Numbered from the stretch's first letter, positions 39,697 to 49,031 are shown. The stretch: DNA of 64,000 bases from an uncultured Clostridia bacterium (GCA_937922005.1 CAKZWV010000039.1:12290-76289), one strand, 5' to 3'. A program made the numbers and translations. The notes: generated from the sequence alone by a model not told the origin.

Positions 39697-41013
39697 ATGA
39701 GTTTTTTCACTCGGATTGGTATTCATCCCAATCCTAATAAACATACCTCCGGCCTGGACCTCAAGGTGGTCTCAGGCATCAAGAAGGTACGAATTCCTAT
39801 GAATATGCAGATTGGCCCTGGTGCCAAGCCCTGCGTCGCCAAAGGAGATAAGGTAAAAGTCGGTCAAATGATCGGTGAACCAACGGCCTTTATGGGAGTT
39901 CCTGTTCACGCTTCCCTCTCGGGGACCGTAACGGCGGTAACCCAATTCGTCGCCAGCAACGGGCGGATGTCGGACATTGTTGAGATCGAAAGCGATCGGA
40001 AAATGACCGTCGATGAGAGTTGTGTACCCCATGATCCTCAGACCAAGGAAGAGTTCGTCCAATGTGTCCGCGATGCCGGCTTAGTAGGATTAGGAGGAGC
40101 AGGGTTCCCAACCCATGTCAAGCTCTCTCCCCCACCCGACAAGACCGTGGATCATTTGCTGGTAAACGCCATGGAGTGCGAGCCCTTCATCACTTCTGAT
40201 GACTGGCTCTTAGTCCACCACGCTGACGAGATCCTCCAAGGTATTGCCAAGGTCTTGAAGTTTTGTAACATTCCGGCTGCGACCATCTGCTTAGAGGATA
40301 ACAAACCCATAGGAATCTGGGCTGTACAAGAAGTCTTGAAAAAAGATCCGGCTCTCCGTGAGAAGATTGCCATCGAAATTATGAAGGCCCGCTACCCCCT
40401 GGGTGCTGAAAAATTCTTGATTGAGAAGGCCTTGGGCAGGATCGTTCCCTCGGGAGGTCTGCCCCACGATGCTGGGGTCCTCGTAATGAATGTGGGAACC
40501 GCCCGCTACATCGAGTACTATTTGAAGACCGGGATCCCCTTGGTCGAAAAGATCCTCACCATTGATGGCTCTGCCGTGGCCATCCCGGGGGTCTACCAAG
40601 TTCCTGTGGGAGCTTCCATTGCCGACGTCATCCAGTTGACAGGTGGTTTTGCCGCCGTACCCAATAAGATCATCATGGGAGGTCCCATGATGGGGATTGC
40701 CGTCGACACAGAAGACAGCCCTATTCTAAAAAACAATAACGCCATTTTGTGCTTCGATGCCAAGGATTCAGCCATTCCAACTGAATCTCCTTGTATCCGT
40801 TGTGGAAGATGTGTCGATGTCTGTCCTATGGGGCTCATGCCCTCCAATTTGGATAAGGCAGCCCGAAAAGCCAACGTAGAGACCCTCCAGGCCCTCTCTG
40901 TTATGGACTGTATCGAGTGCGGCTCTTGCACTTATATTTGTCCGGCCAAGCGCTACTTAGTCCAGAATATTAAGCTGGGCAAGGCTCAGGTCCGCCTTGC
41001 CAGTAAGAAATAA
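39697..41013 (+). CDS. rnfC: Rnf electron transport complex subunit RnfC
   Basis: This peripheral NADH-side subunit of the Rnf complex has 438 residues. The nucleotide/FMN-binding region has GLGGAGFPTHVKLSPP and MECEPFITSDDWLL. Two 4Fe-4S motifs follow, CIRCGRCVDVCPMGLMP and CIECGSCTYICP. The N-terminal part has the GIHPNPNKHTSG opening typical of the family. GGAG lies before the ATG. First gene of the order rnfCDGEAB, which is standard in Clostridia. Confidence 0.96.
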   Translation: MSFFTRIGIHPNPNKHTSGLDLKVVSGIKKVRIPMNMQIGPGAKPCVAKGDKVKVGQMIGEPTAFMGVPVHASLSGTVTAVTQFVASNGRMSDIVEIESDRKMTVDESCVPHDPQTKEEFVQCVRDAGLVGLGGAGFPTHVKLSPPPDKTVDHLLVNAMECEPFITSDDWLLVHHADEILQGIAKVLKFCNIPAATICLEDNKPIGIWAVQEVLKKDPALREKIAIEIMKARYPLGAEKFLIEKALGRIVPSGGLPHDAGVLVMNVGTARYIEYYLKTGIPLVEKILTIDGSAVAIPGVYQVPVGASIADVIQLTGGFAAVPNKIIMGGPMMGIAVDTEDSPILKNNNAILCFDAKDSAIPTESPCIRCGRCVDVCPMGLMPSNLDKAARKANVETLQALSVMDCIECGSCTYICPAKRYLVQNIKLGKAQVRLASKK

Positions 41014-41027
41014 AGGAGGATGGCCCT

Positions 41028-42008
41028 ATGATGTTAAATGTTTCGGCTTCGCCCCATATTCGGGACAAGTCCACTACTTCACAAATCATGCGGGACGTCT
41101 TCCTGTCCCTGGTCCCAGCCCTCATTCCTGCCTATTTGGTCTTTGGGATTCGGGCTATTGTTGTTTGCCTGGTCTCGGTTGCCAGCTGCGTCGGCTTTGA
41201 AGCTCTCTGGAACATCATGATTAAACGTCCCCAGACAATCAAAGACTTTAGCGCTGCCGTCACGGGCCTATTGCTCGCTTACAACCTCCCTGTCAGCATC
41301 CCTATCTGGATTGTGATTGTGGGAAGTTTCTTGGCCATTATTTTATCCAAGCAGATCTTTGGCGGCCTGGGTTATAATTTCTCCAATCCAGCCATCACCG
41401 CCAGGGTCATTTTGCTGGTCTCCTTCCCGGCTCAGATGACGAATTTCATGTTAATGGCAGGGGACAAACTGGTCTCCTCCGCCACTCCCTTGGCTCAGCT
41501 CCGCTCTGGGGCCCTCAGCAATCCAGATTACTGGAATCTCTTTTTGGGCTATAAGGCAGGGTGTATTGGTGAGATCTCATGCCTCTTCTTGTTGATCGGG
41601 GCAGTCTACCTTCTCTTAAATGGAATCATCCAAGTCTGGATCCCCTTGAGCTTTTTGGGGACGACCACCCTTGTCATGGTTCTTGCGGGCCAAGATCCCC
41701 TGGTCCATCTCCTTTCGGGCGGCTTGATCCTTGGTGCCTTCTTTATGGCCACCGACTATGTCACCAGCCCCCCTACGATCCCGGGAAAGATTATTTTTGG
41801 CGTAGGCTGCGGCCTCCTCGTCGCCATCATGCGACTCTATTCCAATAGCGCAGAAGGGGTATCTTATGCCATCTTATTCATGAACATCCTCTCCCCCCAC
41901 ATCGAAAGTTGGACCAAGGCTGTACCGATTGGGCAAAAGCCCCTGCGGGAAGCTGCCAAGGCAAAAAAAGCTGCTGGCGGAGACCTTCCTGCAGCAGCCA
42001 ATAAGTAA
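41028..42008 (+). CDS. rnfD: Rnf complex membrane subunit RnfD
   Basis: This 326-residue polytopic membrane protein carries covalently bound FMN in characterised homologues. The opening SASPHIRDKSTTSQIMRDV, FSAAVTGLLLAYNLP and SSATPLAQLRSG (the FMN site region) are family features. GGAGG lies just before the ATG, 14 bases after rnfC. A short Ala/Lys-rich C-terminal tail is present. Confidence 0.95.
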   Translation: MMLNVSASPHIRDKSTTSQIMRDVFLSLVPALIPAYLVFGIRAIVVCLVSVASCVGFEALWNIMIKRPQTIKDFSAAVTGLLLAYNLPVSIPIWIVIVGSFLAIILSKQIFGGLGYNFSNPAITARVILLVSFPAQMTNFMLMAGDKLVSSATPLAQLRSGALSNPDYWNLFLGYKAGCIGEISCLFLLIGAVYLLLNGIIQVWIPLSFLGTTTLVMVLAGQDPLVHLLSGGLILGAFFMATDYVTSPPTIPGKIIFGVGCGLLVAIMRLYSNSAEGVSYAILFMNILSPHIESWTKAVPIGQKPLREAAKAKKAAGGDLPAAANK

Positions 42009-42025
42009 AGGGAAAGGAGTCATCT

Positions 42026-42598
42026 ATGAAAAAACTTAATGAAGGCGTGGCCCCAGTGATTATTCTCTGCGTCATCTGCCTCTTATCAACTGCCTTACTT
42101 GCCTTTACCAATGAATTGACCATGGAAAAGAGAGAGGCCAATAAAGCAGCCGCCATTATGGCTTCCAAGAAGGGTATTTTCCCAGAAGCTGCGCAATTTG
42201 AAGATCTTCAGATTCCAGCCAATCTCACAGAGATCTTTTCTATGGCCAATGTGGCTAAAAATGAGGCTGGAGAAGTCTTAGGTTATCTCGTTCAGACTTC
42301 AGCCAAGGGTTATGGCGGCAAGGTCAACGCCCTGGTCGGCTTTGACAAAGAATACAAGGTCAAAGGGATTGACTTCCCGGACCAGCAAGAAACAGCGGGT
42401 TTAGGTGCTAAAATCGCCGAGCCTGCCTTCCAATCTCAATTCCCAGGAAAATCTATGGCAGAGTCCTTCTCCTTAGGAGATGGGTCCGGCAATACCGTTG
42501 ATGCTATTTCCGGGGCTACGATCTCTTCCACGGCCGTAGTAAACGCTTTGAATCTTTCTGTGGAAAATCTACAAGCATTATTAGGAGGAAAGGAATAG
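42026..42598 (+). CDS. rnfG: Rnf complex FMN-binding subunit RnfG
   Basis: The subunit has 190 residues. An N-terminal membrane anchor (VIILCVICLLSTALLAF) precedes an extracytoplasmic FMN-binding domain, with VQTSAKGYGGKVNALVGFD and the flavinylation motif DAISGATISSTAV, in which the Thr of SGAT carries FMN. GAAAGGAG precedes the ATG. Confidence 0.95.
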   Translation: MKKLNEGVAPVIILCVICLLSTALLAFTNELTMEKREANKAAAIMASKKGIFPEAAQFEDLQIPANLTEIFSMANVAKNEAGEVLGYLVQTSAKGYGGKVNALVGFDKEYKVKGIDFPDQQETAGLGAKIAEPAFQSQFPGKSMAESFSLGDGSGNTVDAISGATISSTAVVNALNLSVENLQALLGGKE

Positions 42599-42600
42599 AT

Positions 42601-43443
42601 ATGGCCACGCAAACTAAAAAAGCTACCCAAGAATTGACCAAAGGCTTTATCAAGGACAACCCCCTCCTAGCTCTCTTACTGGGAACTTGTCCCGCCTTGG
42701 CAGTCACCACCTCGGCCATCAATGGCCTGGGCATGGGCATTGCCATGACAGTCGTTTTGATCATGTCAAATGCTGTCATTTCCATCTTACGTAAGTTCAT
42801 TCCCGATAAGGTTCGTATACCTTCCTATATCACCATCATTGCCTCCCTTGTGACCATCGTTCAGTTCCTGATGGAAGCCTATGCCCCTGAACTGAATAAG
42901 TCACTGGGAATCTTCGTCCCCCTCATCACCGTCAACTGCATCATCTTAGGGCGGGCAGAAGCCTTTGCCAATAAAAACACCCTTGGCAGCTCCCTGCTCG
43001 ACGCTCTCGGCATGGGTGGGGGTTACACCCTAGCTCTCCTCTTCATGGGTATTGTCCGGGAAGTCCTCGGCAATGGCAGCTGCTTTGGCTGGGTCATTCC
43101 CTTTATGGGCGGAGACCACACCTTACAGCCCATGACCATCATGATCCTGCCTCCTGGCGGCTTCATGGCCTTTGGACTTGCTATGATCGTTTCAAAGCAA
43201 CTTGTAGAGCGCTATTATGCCCGCAAGCCTGAAAAGATCCAGACGGCCAAGAGTGCCCATATGCTCCTCGATGATCCCGAAGAGCGGGCCAAGGCAGAAG
43301 AGGCAAAGAAAAAAGCCCCAGCAGGACCTGGAGCTAGTGTTCCTGCCCCAGCTAAGGCAGCTGTCAAAGAAGCGCCAAAGGCACCGGCTAAAGAACCAGC
43401 CCCAGCCAAGGCCCCGGCTCCAGCTACGCCAGCAGGAAATTAA
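42601..43443 (+). CDS. rnfE: Rnf complex membrane subunit RnfE with Ala/Pro/Lys tail
   Basis: About six membrane helices with LALLLGTCPALAVTTSA, TVNCIILGRAEAFA and ALGMGGGYTLALLFMGIVRE identify RnfE. After the last helix a cytoplasmic tail of about 75 residues is dominated by Ala, Pro and Lys (for example APAKAAVKEAPKAPAKEP). Usual RnfE proteins lack this. The gene begins two bases after rnfG. Confidence 0.94.
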   Translation: MATQTKKATQELTKGFIKDNPLLALLLGTCPALAVTTSAINGLGMGIAMTVVLIMSNAVISILRKFIPDKVRIPSYITIIASLVTIVQFLMEAYAPELNKSLGIFVPLITVNCIILGRAEAFANKNTLGSSLLDALGMGGGYTLALLFMGIVREVLGNGSCFGWVIPFMGGDHTLQPMTIMILPPGGFMAFGLAMIVSKQLVERYYARKPEKIQTAKSAHMLLDDPEERAKAEEAKKKAPAGPGASVPAPAKAAVKEAPKAPAKEPAPAKAPAPATPAGN

Positions 43444-43455
43444 GGGAGGTCTGAA

Positions 43456-44046
43456 ATGAACACCTATTTAATGATTTTATTCTCCATGATTTTGGTCAAC
43501 AACATTGTTTTGGCAAAATTCTTGGGAATCTGCTCCTTCTTAGGACTCACAAAAGATTTAAAGAACTCCATGGGGATGAGCATGGCCGTTATTTTCGTCA
43601 TGTTGGTAGCTACTGGACTCACCTACCCCATCCACCACGGCCTCTTGACCCGGTGGAATCTAGAATATTTGGATACCGTCGTCTTCATTCTCGTCATTGC
43701 ATCGGCCGTCCAGGTCATTGAAGCCATCATGCGTAAAACCCTGCCGGCCCTCTACCAAGCCCTAGGTATTTACCTCCCTCTCATCACCACCAACTGTGCC
43801 ATCCTGGGTGTCATGATCTCCAACATTGCTGAGGACTATGGCTTTTTACAAGCCATGGTAGCAAGTCTTGGAGCTGGCCTAGGTTACACCCTAGCCATGT
43901 TCCTGTTTGCTGGGGTCGTCAATAGATTAAAAGCTGCAAATCCTCCCAAGTTCATGGAAGGGATGCCTTTAACCTTGATGGCTTCTGGGATTGTATCCGT
44001 TGCCTTTTTCGGCTTTAAAGGGATCATTGAATCCCTGTTTGGATAG
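43456..44046 (+). CDS. rnfA: Rnf complex membrane subunit RnfA
   Basis: This 196-residue, six-helix protein is homologous to RnfE and inverted in the membrane relative to it. VNNIVLAKFLGICSFLG and TTNCAILGVMI (each with the conserved Cys that holds an intramembrane FeS cluster in homologues) are present. GGGAGG precedes the ATG. Confidence 0.95.
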   Translation: MNTYLMILFSMILVNNIVLAKFLGICSFLGLTKDLKNSMGMSMAVIFVMLVATGLTYPIHHGLLTRWNLEYLDTVVFILVIASAVQVIEAIMRKTLPALYQALGIYLPLITTNCAILGVMISNIAEDYGFLQAMVASLGAGLGYTLAMFLFAGVVNRLKAANPPKFMEGMPLTLMASGIVSVAFFGFKGIIESLFG

Positions 44047-44063
44047 GAAGGAGCGTCTCATTC

Positions 44064-44981
44064 ATGAATCTTTGTATTAATCTTAACTCCATCCTTCTTT
44101 TTGCCTTAAATACCGGAGCTGTGATGAAGGCAACCCTCCTCATGACCCTAGTGGCTCTTTTTTGTGGGGTCGTTATCCTCCTTGTCTTCCGGGCTTTTGC
44201 CGTCAAGGTCGATGAGACGGAAGCCATGCTGGGTGCCCTCCTACCCGGAGCCAACTGCGGTGGTTGTGGATATTCTGGCTGTCCTGGCTATGCCGCAGCA
44301 CTCGCCTCTGGAAAGGAGACGGACTGCAGCAAGTGCACGGTTGGAGGCCAGGAAGTGGCTGCCGAATTAGCTGAAGCCCTAGGCAAAAAGGTGGGAAACT
44401 ATGTTCCTGTCGTAGCCCAGATTTCTTGTCAAGGCTCTTGCCTTCATCAAAGAAATCGCTACCAGTATACCGGGGTTGATAGCTGCGCCTCCGCCACTAC
44501 CCTCTACTCAGGCAGCGCCTCTTGCGTCTACGGGTGTCTGGGCCTTGGAGATTGTAAGGTTGCCTGTGAGTATGGGGCCATCCAGATTATCGATAACATC
44601 TGCGTCATTGAACCAGAGAGATGTGTGGCCTGCGGAGCTTGCGAGCGGGCTTGCCCGAAGCATCTTATCCACATGCGTCCTAGGATTGAGGACCTCTACC
44701 AGGTCCGTTGCCGGAGCCATGAAAAGGGGCCCAAGGCCAAGGAAGCTTGTTCTAGTGCCTGTATCGGCTGTACCCTCTGTGTAAAAAAGTGTCCCTATGA
44801 GGCCATCACCATGGACAACAACGTGGCAGTCATCGACCAGACCAAGTGCCACCACTGCAACGTCTGCTACACGGTCTGCCCCACTAAGGCCATTACCAAA
44901 GGCCTCATCAGTCCTACCACTGTGGAAAGTCTTGAAAACGCAGAGAAGAAGGCCAAGGCCCAAACCATCTATTCAGCGTAA
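44064..44981 (+). CDS. rnfB: Rnf complex ferredoxin-side subunit RnfB
   Basis: The subunit has 305 residues. An N-terminal helix is followed by the Fe-S domain LLPGANCGGCGYSGCPGYA. A Cys-rich middle region (SCVYGCLGLGDCKVACEYG) and ferredoxin motifs CVACGACERACPKHL, CIGCTLCVKKCPYEA and CHHCNVCYTVCPTKA follow. It accepts electrons from reduced ferredoxin. The start at 44064 has AAGGAG ten bases upstream; an ATG at 44124 (MKATLLM) has GGAG five bases upstream and gives a more usual N-terminus, so the start is undecided. Last gene of the operon. Confidence 0.93.
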   Translation: MNLCINLNSILLFALNTGAVMKATLLMTLVALFCGVVILLVFRAFAVKVDETEAMLGALLPGANCGGCGYSGCPGYAAALASGKETDCSKCTVGGQEVAAELAEALGKKVGNYVPVVAQISCQGSCLHQRNRYQYTGVDSCASATTLYSGSASCVYGCLGLGDCKVACEYGAIQIIDNICVIEPERCVACGACERACPKHLIHMRPRIEDLYQVRCRSHEKGPKAKEACSSACIGCTLCVKKCPYEAITMDNNVAVIDQTKCHHCNVCYTVCPTKAITKGLISPTTVESLENAEKKAKAQTIYSA

Positions 44982-45087
44982 AAAAGGCTCTAGCCCTAAG
45001 GAATTGGGGCCTTGCTAGCATTGAAAAGCCCCTGGGCCCAGCCTAATATTGAAGAACCTAGACTTTCCTAGATAAAAAAGATAAGCC

Positions 45088-45127
45088 GAAAAAGACCGCT
45101 TTTCGTAAGGAAAAGCGGTCTTTTTTC
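45088..45127 (+). terminator. Terminator of the rnf operon
   Basis: AAAGACCGCTTTTC and GAAAAGCGGTCTTT form a long perfect stem with a 5-base loop and a T run. The A run on the other side makes it usable for the convergent gene as well. Confidence 0.93.
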
Positions 45128-45150
45128 GTTGATAAAAATGGAAGAGCAGC

Positions 45151-45834
45151 CTATAAAGCGCTCATGGCTTCGCACATGTTCCGACGCTTCGCATCATCCC
45201 AGTGGTAAACAAGGACCTCGGCAACTACCCAGATCAGGTAAAGAACATAAAAAACCGTTTGAATGTTGGGAATCAGGACACTGCCATAAGCTGCGCCCAA
45301 TCTACTTTTATACTGTACATAAAAGCGGGGAATCTCTATGAAAAGCATCAATAAAACTACAATAATTAAGTTAATTACTATGCCTACCTTCCCCCGGTGG
45401 GTATGGAATCTCCAGATCTTGGGACCCAAGGCAAGTTGCAAAAACTTAGTTTGTTCATAGTGAGAATGTGTAAAATAAATCAAGGCAATAAAAAAGGCTC
45501 GACGGTAGAGACTAGAAAGCCAAAGACTGCTTGGATCAGCATCAAAGCTTGGGAAGGAGATGGTATTTGGTGAAAGGATGATGAAAAAAACCAGAAGTAG
45601 CTCGAGCCCCATTAAGACAAAAACGCTGGAAAAGAGGATTGTCTGCATGAGCTTTGAGGTTCGCACATAATCTTGGAAAGCCTTAATCTTGACATAGGCC
45701 AGGGGACGCTGTCGGTCATTTAAGGCTTGAAAATTCCCTTGAATGATCTCGGCACAGCGAGGACAACATAGAAAATGTTCATCAAAGTCGAAAAAGTTAT
45801 ATTTACATTTTGGGTTCGGGCACTGCAATTTCAT
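45151..45834 (-). CDS. Zinc-ribbon membrane protein of unknown function
   Basis: The protein has 227 residues. The N-terminus holds two CxxxxC/CxxC pairs (CPNPKC and CCPRC) forming a zinc ribbon. About four membrane helices follow (roughly 63-87, 106-122, 150-170, 190-210), with a short charged end. No family is recognised. GAAAGGAG precedes the ATG. The 5-formyl-THF cyclo-ligase gene ends 61 bases upstream on the same strand. Confidence 0.72.
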   Translation of the reverse strand: MKLQCPNPKCKYNFFDFDEHFLCCPRCAEIIQGNFQALNDRQRPLAYVKIKAFQDYVRTSKLMQTILFSSVFVLMGLELLLVFFIILSPNTISFPSFDADPSSLWLSSLYRRAFFIALIYFTHSHYEQTKFLQLALGPKIWRFHTHRGKVGIVINLIIVVLLMLFIEIPRFYVQYKSRLGAAYGSVLIPNIQTVFYVLYLIWVVAEVLVYHWDDAKRRNMCEAMSAL

Positions 45835-45895
45835 ATTGAGCTCCTTTCTTTACAAGATAAGCTTTTTTAGCCTCTTAACCCTCTGAAAATCCCTC

Positions 45896-46504
45896 TTAAA
45901 AGAGGTGAATTCTCCTTTTTTCAGTGAGAATACATTTTACTTGGGCATCATGTGAATCACAGGGGACCCGGGGAACGATCTGAAATTCGGCCGCCAAAGC
46001 GATCTCATCCTGATGAAAATGTTCCAGGAAGCGGTCGTAGTAGCCGCCGCCAAATCCCATCCGATAGCCCTCTTCATCAAAAGCAAGGCCCGGCACGATC
46101 AAAAGATCAATGTCCTGGGGGGCCACCAGGGGACAGGAGTCGTGGTTGGGCTCCAGGATCCCAGCATAGCCCGCCACCAGTTCGTCGAAGGAGCTAAAAA
46201 CTCGGAAATCTAGTTGGCGAGTTTTACTAATCGTAACTGGCGAAGCAACTTTTTTGCCCTCCTCCCAGGCCCTAGCAATAATCCCTCGGGTATCCCACTC
46301 CGTTCCAAAGGAAATCGTCAAACCGACCAGATCAGCCCTGGCCCATTCCGGGCTGAGAAAAAGGCGACGTTGGAGGGTCGCCTCAATCTGACTTCGGTCC
46401 TCCGGGCTCACTTGGGCACGCAACTCCTTCATCCGCTGACGAAAGGCCCGTTTTCTTGCCCGTACATCTTTAATCTGACCTATGCCCTTATTCCACTTCG
46501 CCAT
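45896..46504 (-). CDS. 5-formyltetrahydrofolate cyclo-ligase
   Basis: The enzyme has about 202 residues. It converts 5-formyl-THF to methenyl-THF using ATP. KRAFRQRMKELR near the start, GTEWDTRGIIARAWEEGKKV and the ATP/folate-binding motif MGFGGGYYDRFLEHF are clear. Two ATGs are adjacent (46507 and 46504); AGGAGG is better spaced from the second. It lies between mtaB and the zinc-ribbon gene on the same strand. Confidence 0.92.
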   Translation of the reverse strand: MAKWNKGIGQIKDVRARKRAFRQRMKELRAQVSPEDRSQIEATLQRRLFLSPEWARADLVGLTISFGTEWDTRGIIARAWEEGKKVASPVTISKTRQLDFRVFSSFDELVAGYAGILEPNHDSCPLVAPQDIDLLIVPGLAFDEEGYRMGFGGGYYDRFLEHFHQDEIALAAEFQIVPRVPCDSHDAQVKCILTEKRRIHLF

Positions 46505-46589
46505 CATAGCGCCTCCTTTTCTGCTGCTTGCACATGCTTTTATTTTACCGATCTGAATATTAGCTCCATTTTAGCACAGGACCTAGATT

Positions 46590-48293
46590 TTACTCTAGCT
46601 GGTCAGAGGTTTTGTAGGCGACCCCCAAGCCCCGACCCTCTGAAGCCCCCAGGATCCGAGCCTGGACCAGCTTCCCTGTGGCCTCCAGGGGCATCAGGAT
46701 GAGGGCAGGAAGATAATTCCCGCTATAGCCCGAAACCAGGGTCCAGCGGTCTGTTCCTCCTGGGAGGGGGACTGGAGTATTTGCCTGCCAAGCAGCATAA
46801 ATCTGCTTTTCCTCATCCTTCGCCTCCATTTCACCTAAAAACGTGATCGTGCTCCCTTGCTGTGCCTGGGCAAAGTCCTGGGCTAGCTGGTCGGCAAGGA
46901 TCCCCGCCTCGGTCGCCCTCCGAGAGACCTCAGACGCCGCTATCTGGGGCCAACGAGCCGCCAGGGTCCCCACCCGGGGAGAATAGGGAAAGACATGAAT
47001 GCGACTTAGAGGCAGATCGGCGATAAAATCCCGACTTTCCTCGAAATCCGCTGCGCTTTCATGGGGAAAGCCCACCATCCAGTCCGTCCCAAAGCCTGCC
47101 TCAGGCAAATACTCCCGAATGCCTTCCACCACCTCAGTGTATTCTTCTTTGGTGTAGTCTCGGCCCATTTTGCGCAGGGTGGCATTGCAACCTGCCTGAA
47201 GGGAAAGGTGGAAGTAGGGGGCTAATTTAGGGTTGGCAACCAAGCCCTGAATGACGGGCGGGGTCATGCAGTGTGGCTCCAGAGAGCCAAGGCGGATACG
47301 GAAGCGACCGGGTAGGGCCGCTAAGTCGTCACAGAGCTCTACCAAAGCCATGGTATCCTGGCCCCAGTCTAAGCCATAGGAACAAAGGTGAATTCCCGTC
47401 AGGACCAGCTCTTCTACCCCACTAGCTAGGAGGGCCCGGGCCTCCTCTAGAATCTGGATCTTATCTCGGCTGCGTACGGGCCCCCGGGCTAGGCAAATGG
47501 CGCAATAGCTGCAGCGCCGATTGCACCCATCTTCGATCTTAATGGTCCCCCGGGTCAGGGTCTGATCCACCACCAGGCCTAGATCTTCAAAGTTAGTCTG
47601 CTCTTGGTTGATCTGGTCTTGGTTGGTTTGCTCTTGATCTAGGGGTTTCGTCTCTTTCAAACTTGCCAGGCCCTCCGCCAGGCGACGACGTTGGCGGGCC
47701 TTAACCGCTTCAACCGCCTTAGTCAAAAAAGCCAAACGGTCCCGGGTTCCTCCTTGGACGTCGACCAGGTCGTCCATATCATGGAGCTCGGCCTCACAGC
47801 CCATGACCCCCAAAATGGCTTCAGGATTATTTCTTCGAATCCGCCGCAAGAATTGTCTAGCCTTCCGACCCGCCTCAGCCGTTACCGTACAAGAATTCAG
47901 AATAACCAGCTGACAGCTTTGCAAATATTCCTCTTCTGCATGCAAGAAGCCGATTTTGCTCGTAAAGCCCATGGTTTGCAGGCGCTGGCGACAGGCCTCA
48001 GCCTCGTACTGATTGGTCTTACAGCCCTGTGAGCAAACTAAGGCCCGAGGAGCCTCGCCAAAAAGGCTTAGAAGTTCAGGATCCGGGCGCACCAGCTCAG
48101 GGGCTAGGCCCCGATAGCGATCTTGGCCCAACTTAGGGGGCAGTTTGTGAGGTAAGCCGGAGTCCGTCGAAAAGCAAGCTCCAGAATCTCTGGGAACTCC
48201 AGTCTGGCCCCCCTCGTCGGGAATCCAATGGATTTTCGCCGTCCGTGAAAGGACGCAGGCAATCGTAGTAGGTAACATCAAAGCTGAAAACAT
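46590..48293 (-). CDS. mtaB: tRNA t6A37 methylthiotransferase MtaB
   Basis: This radical SAM methylthiotransferase adds the ms2 group to t6A at position 37 of tRNAs reading ANN codons. The N-terminal cluster domain has SQGCKTNQYEAEACRQRL, NSCTVTAEAGRKARQFLRR and GVMGCEAEL. The radical SAM motif is CNRRCSYCAIC. The C-terminus has a TRAM-like segment. With the ATG at 48293 (GGAG nine bases upstream) it has 567 residues, about 120 more than usual. The surplus is a roughly 95-residue N-terminal leader of unknown nature and a Gln/Asn-rich repeat insert (LDQEQTNQDQINQEQTNFED). The frame stays open to 48566, but that part is AT-rich and unlikely to be coding. Confidence 0.87.
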   Translation of the reverse strand: MFSALMLPTTIACVLSRTAKIHWIPDEGGQTGVPRDSGACFSTDSGLPHKLPPKLGQDRYRGLAPELVRPDPELLSLFGEAPRALVCSQGCKTNQYEAEACRQRLQTMGFTSKIGFLHAEEEYLQSCQLVILNSCTVTAEAGRKARQFLRRIRRNNPEAILGVMGCEAELHDMDDLVDVQGGTRDRLAFLTKAVEAVKARQRRRLAEGLASLKETKPLDQEQTNQDQINQEQTNFEDLGLVVDQTLTRGTIKIEDGCNRRCSYCAICLARGPVRSRDKIQILEEARALLASGVEELVLTGIHLCSYGLDWGQDTMALVELCDDLAALPGRFRIRLGSLEPHCMTPPVIQGLVANPKLAPYFHLSLQAGCNATLRKMGRDYTKEEYTEVVEGIREYLPEAGFGTDWMVGFPHESAADFEESRDFIADLPLSRIHVFPYSPRVGTLAARWPQIAASEVSRRATEAGILADQLAQDFAQAQQGSTITFLGEMEAKDEEKQIYAAWQANTPVPLPGGTDRWTLVSGYSGNYLPALILMPLEATGKLVQARILGASEGRGLGVAYKTSDQLE

Positions 48294-48496
48294 AAGGACT
48301 ATCTCCTCTCCTCCCCACCCTGCTAGCCTTAGGCCGCAACAGGCAGATCCTAGCCAGGTTGACCTAGGCCCAGCCTCTCTAATGGCAGGCAGCTGGCTCC
48401 TTAGACGGTTCCGGCTGCGATCCCTGGTGGATATCAAAGATATTTGATATAAAAGAATAATTTGTAAAAAAAACGATGTCATTTTGGGTTGTTTGG

Positions 48497-48636
48497 GTGT
48501 CGACGCTAGATAAAATCTTGTCGTTTTTTGTCGATTTAGAGTAGCTATAATCTTGACAAATTTCAAGAAAGATCCTACAATGAAGGCTAATTTTCAATAA
48601 AAAAAAGACTTCGACCTTTCGACACGGGTGTCGAAA
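48497..48636. promoter_or_regulatory. Cluster of TGTCGA motifs including a perfect 20-base palindrome
   Basis: GTGTCGAC (48497-48504), TTGTCG (48518-48523), TTGTCGA (48528-48534), TTCGAC (48610-48615) and the perfect inverted repeat TTTCGACAC-GG-GTGTCGAAA (48617-48636) lie on both sides of the promoter at 48553-48581. This is the arrangement of a repressor operator with auxiliary sites. Confidence 0.6.
48553..48581 (+). promoter_or_regulatory. Promoter of the small unknown gene at 48.7 kb
   Basis: A perfect TTGACA (48553-48558) and TACAAT (48576-48581) are spaced 17 bases apart. The gap 48294-48713 otherwise holds only operator-like sites. Confidence 0.85.
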
Positions 48637-48713
48637 AAATCCTTAGTCGTTAACAAAAACTTAACATATCTTTCTAGCAGGGAATTGGGTGAAGTATAGA
48701 AAGGACTACCATT

Positions 48714-49031
48714 ATGAAAAATCAGGACGATCAACATCGAATGCATACAGACGATGAAAACATGCCATGTCAGTCAGTCACTTATGAAAAACTTTCTGTA
48801 GACATGGCATTGAAGATCTTTAAATTGGCAGAAAGGGCCGCCTATAAGATCAAGGCCACGACCAACCAAGGAAGCTATTCTACGGACGTCGATTCTTTTG
48901 GTTGTTTCTTTGATTTAACTCAGCACCATAATGGGGTCATTATCCTACAGTCCCTAGGCCCTAAAGGTAATACCTTCATTCAAGACCTCTGGGGCTTGCA
49001 ATTGTATCCCTCATCTGTCAAATATATCTAA
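48714..49031 (+). CDS. Small protein of unknown function under palindrome control
   Basis: The protein has 105 residues and no membrane segment. The first 25 residues are polar and disordered. The rest could be one small alpha/beta domain: a helix (DMALKIFKLAERAAYKI), then strands in DSFGCFFDLTQHHNGVIIL. No family recognised. AAAGGA precedes the ATG. It has its own strong promoter, operator-like palindrome and terminator, so it is a deliberate single-gene unit. The base composition of its upstream region is more AT-rich than its neighbours, which could indicate foreign origin. Confidence 0.65.
   Translation: MKNQDDQHRMHTDDENMPCQSVTYEKLSVDMALKIFKLAERAAYKIKATTNQGSYSTDVDSFGCFFDLTQHHNGVIILQSLGPKGNTFIQDLWGLQLYPSSVKYI

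Noticed and set aside
48294..48566. Longer N-terminus of MtaB
   Set aside because: It would run through the promoter and operator region of the divergent gene. The translation is unlike protein, and a good ribosome site marks the ATG at 48293.
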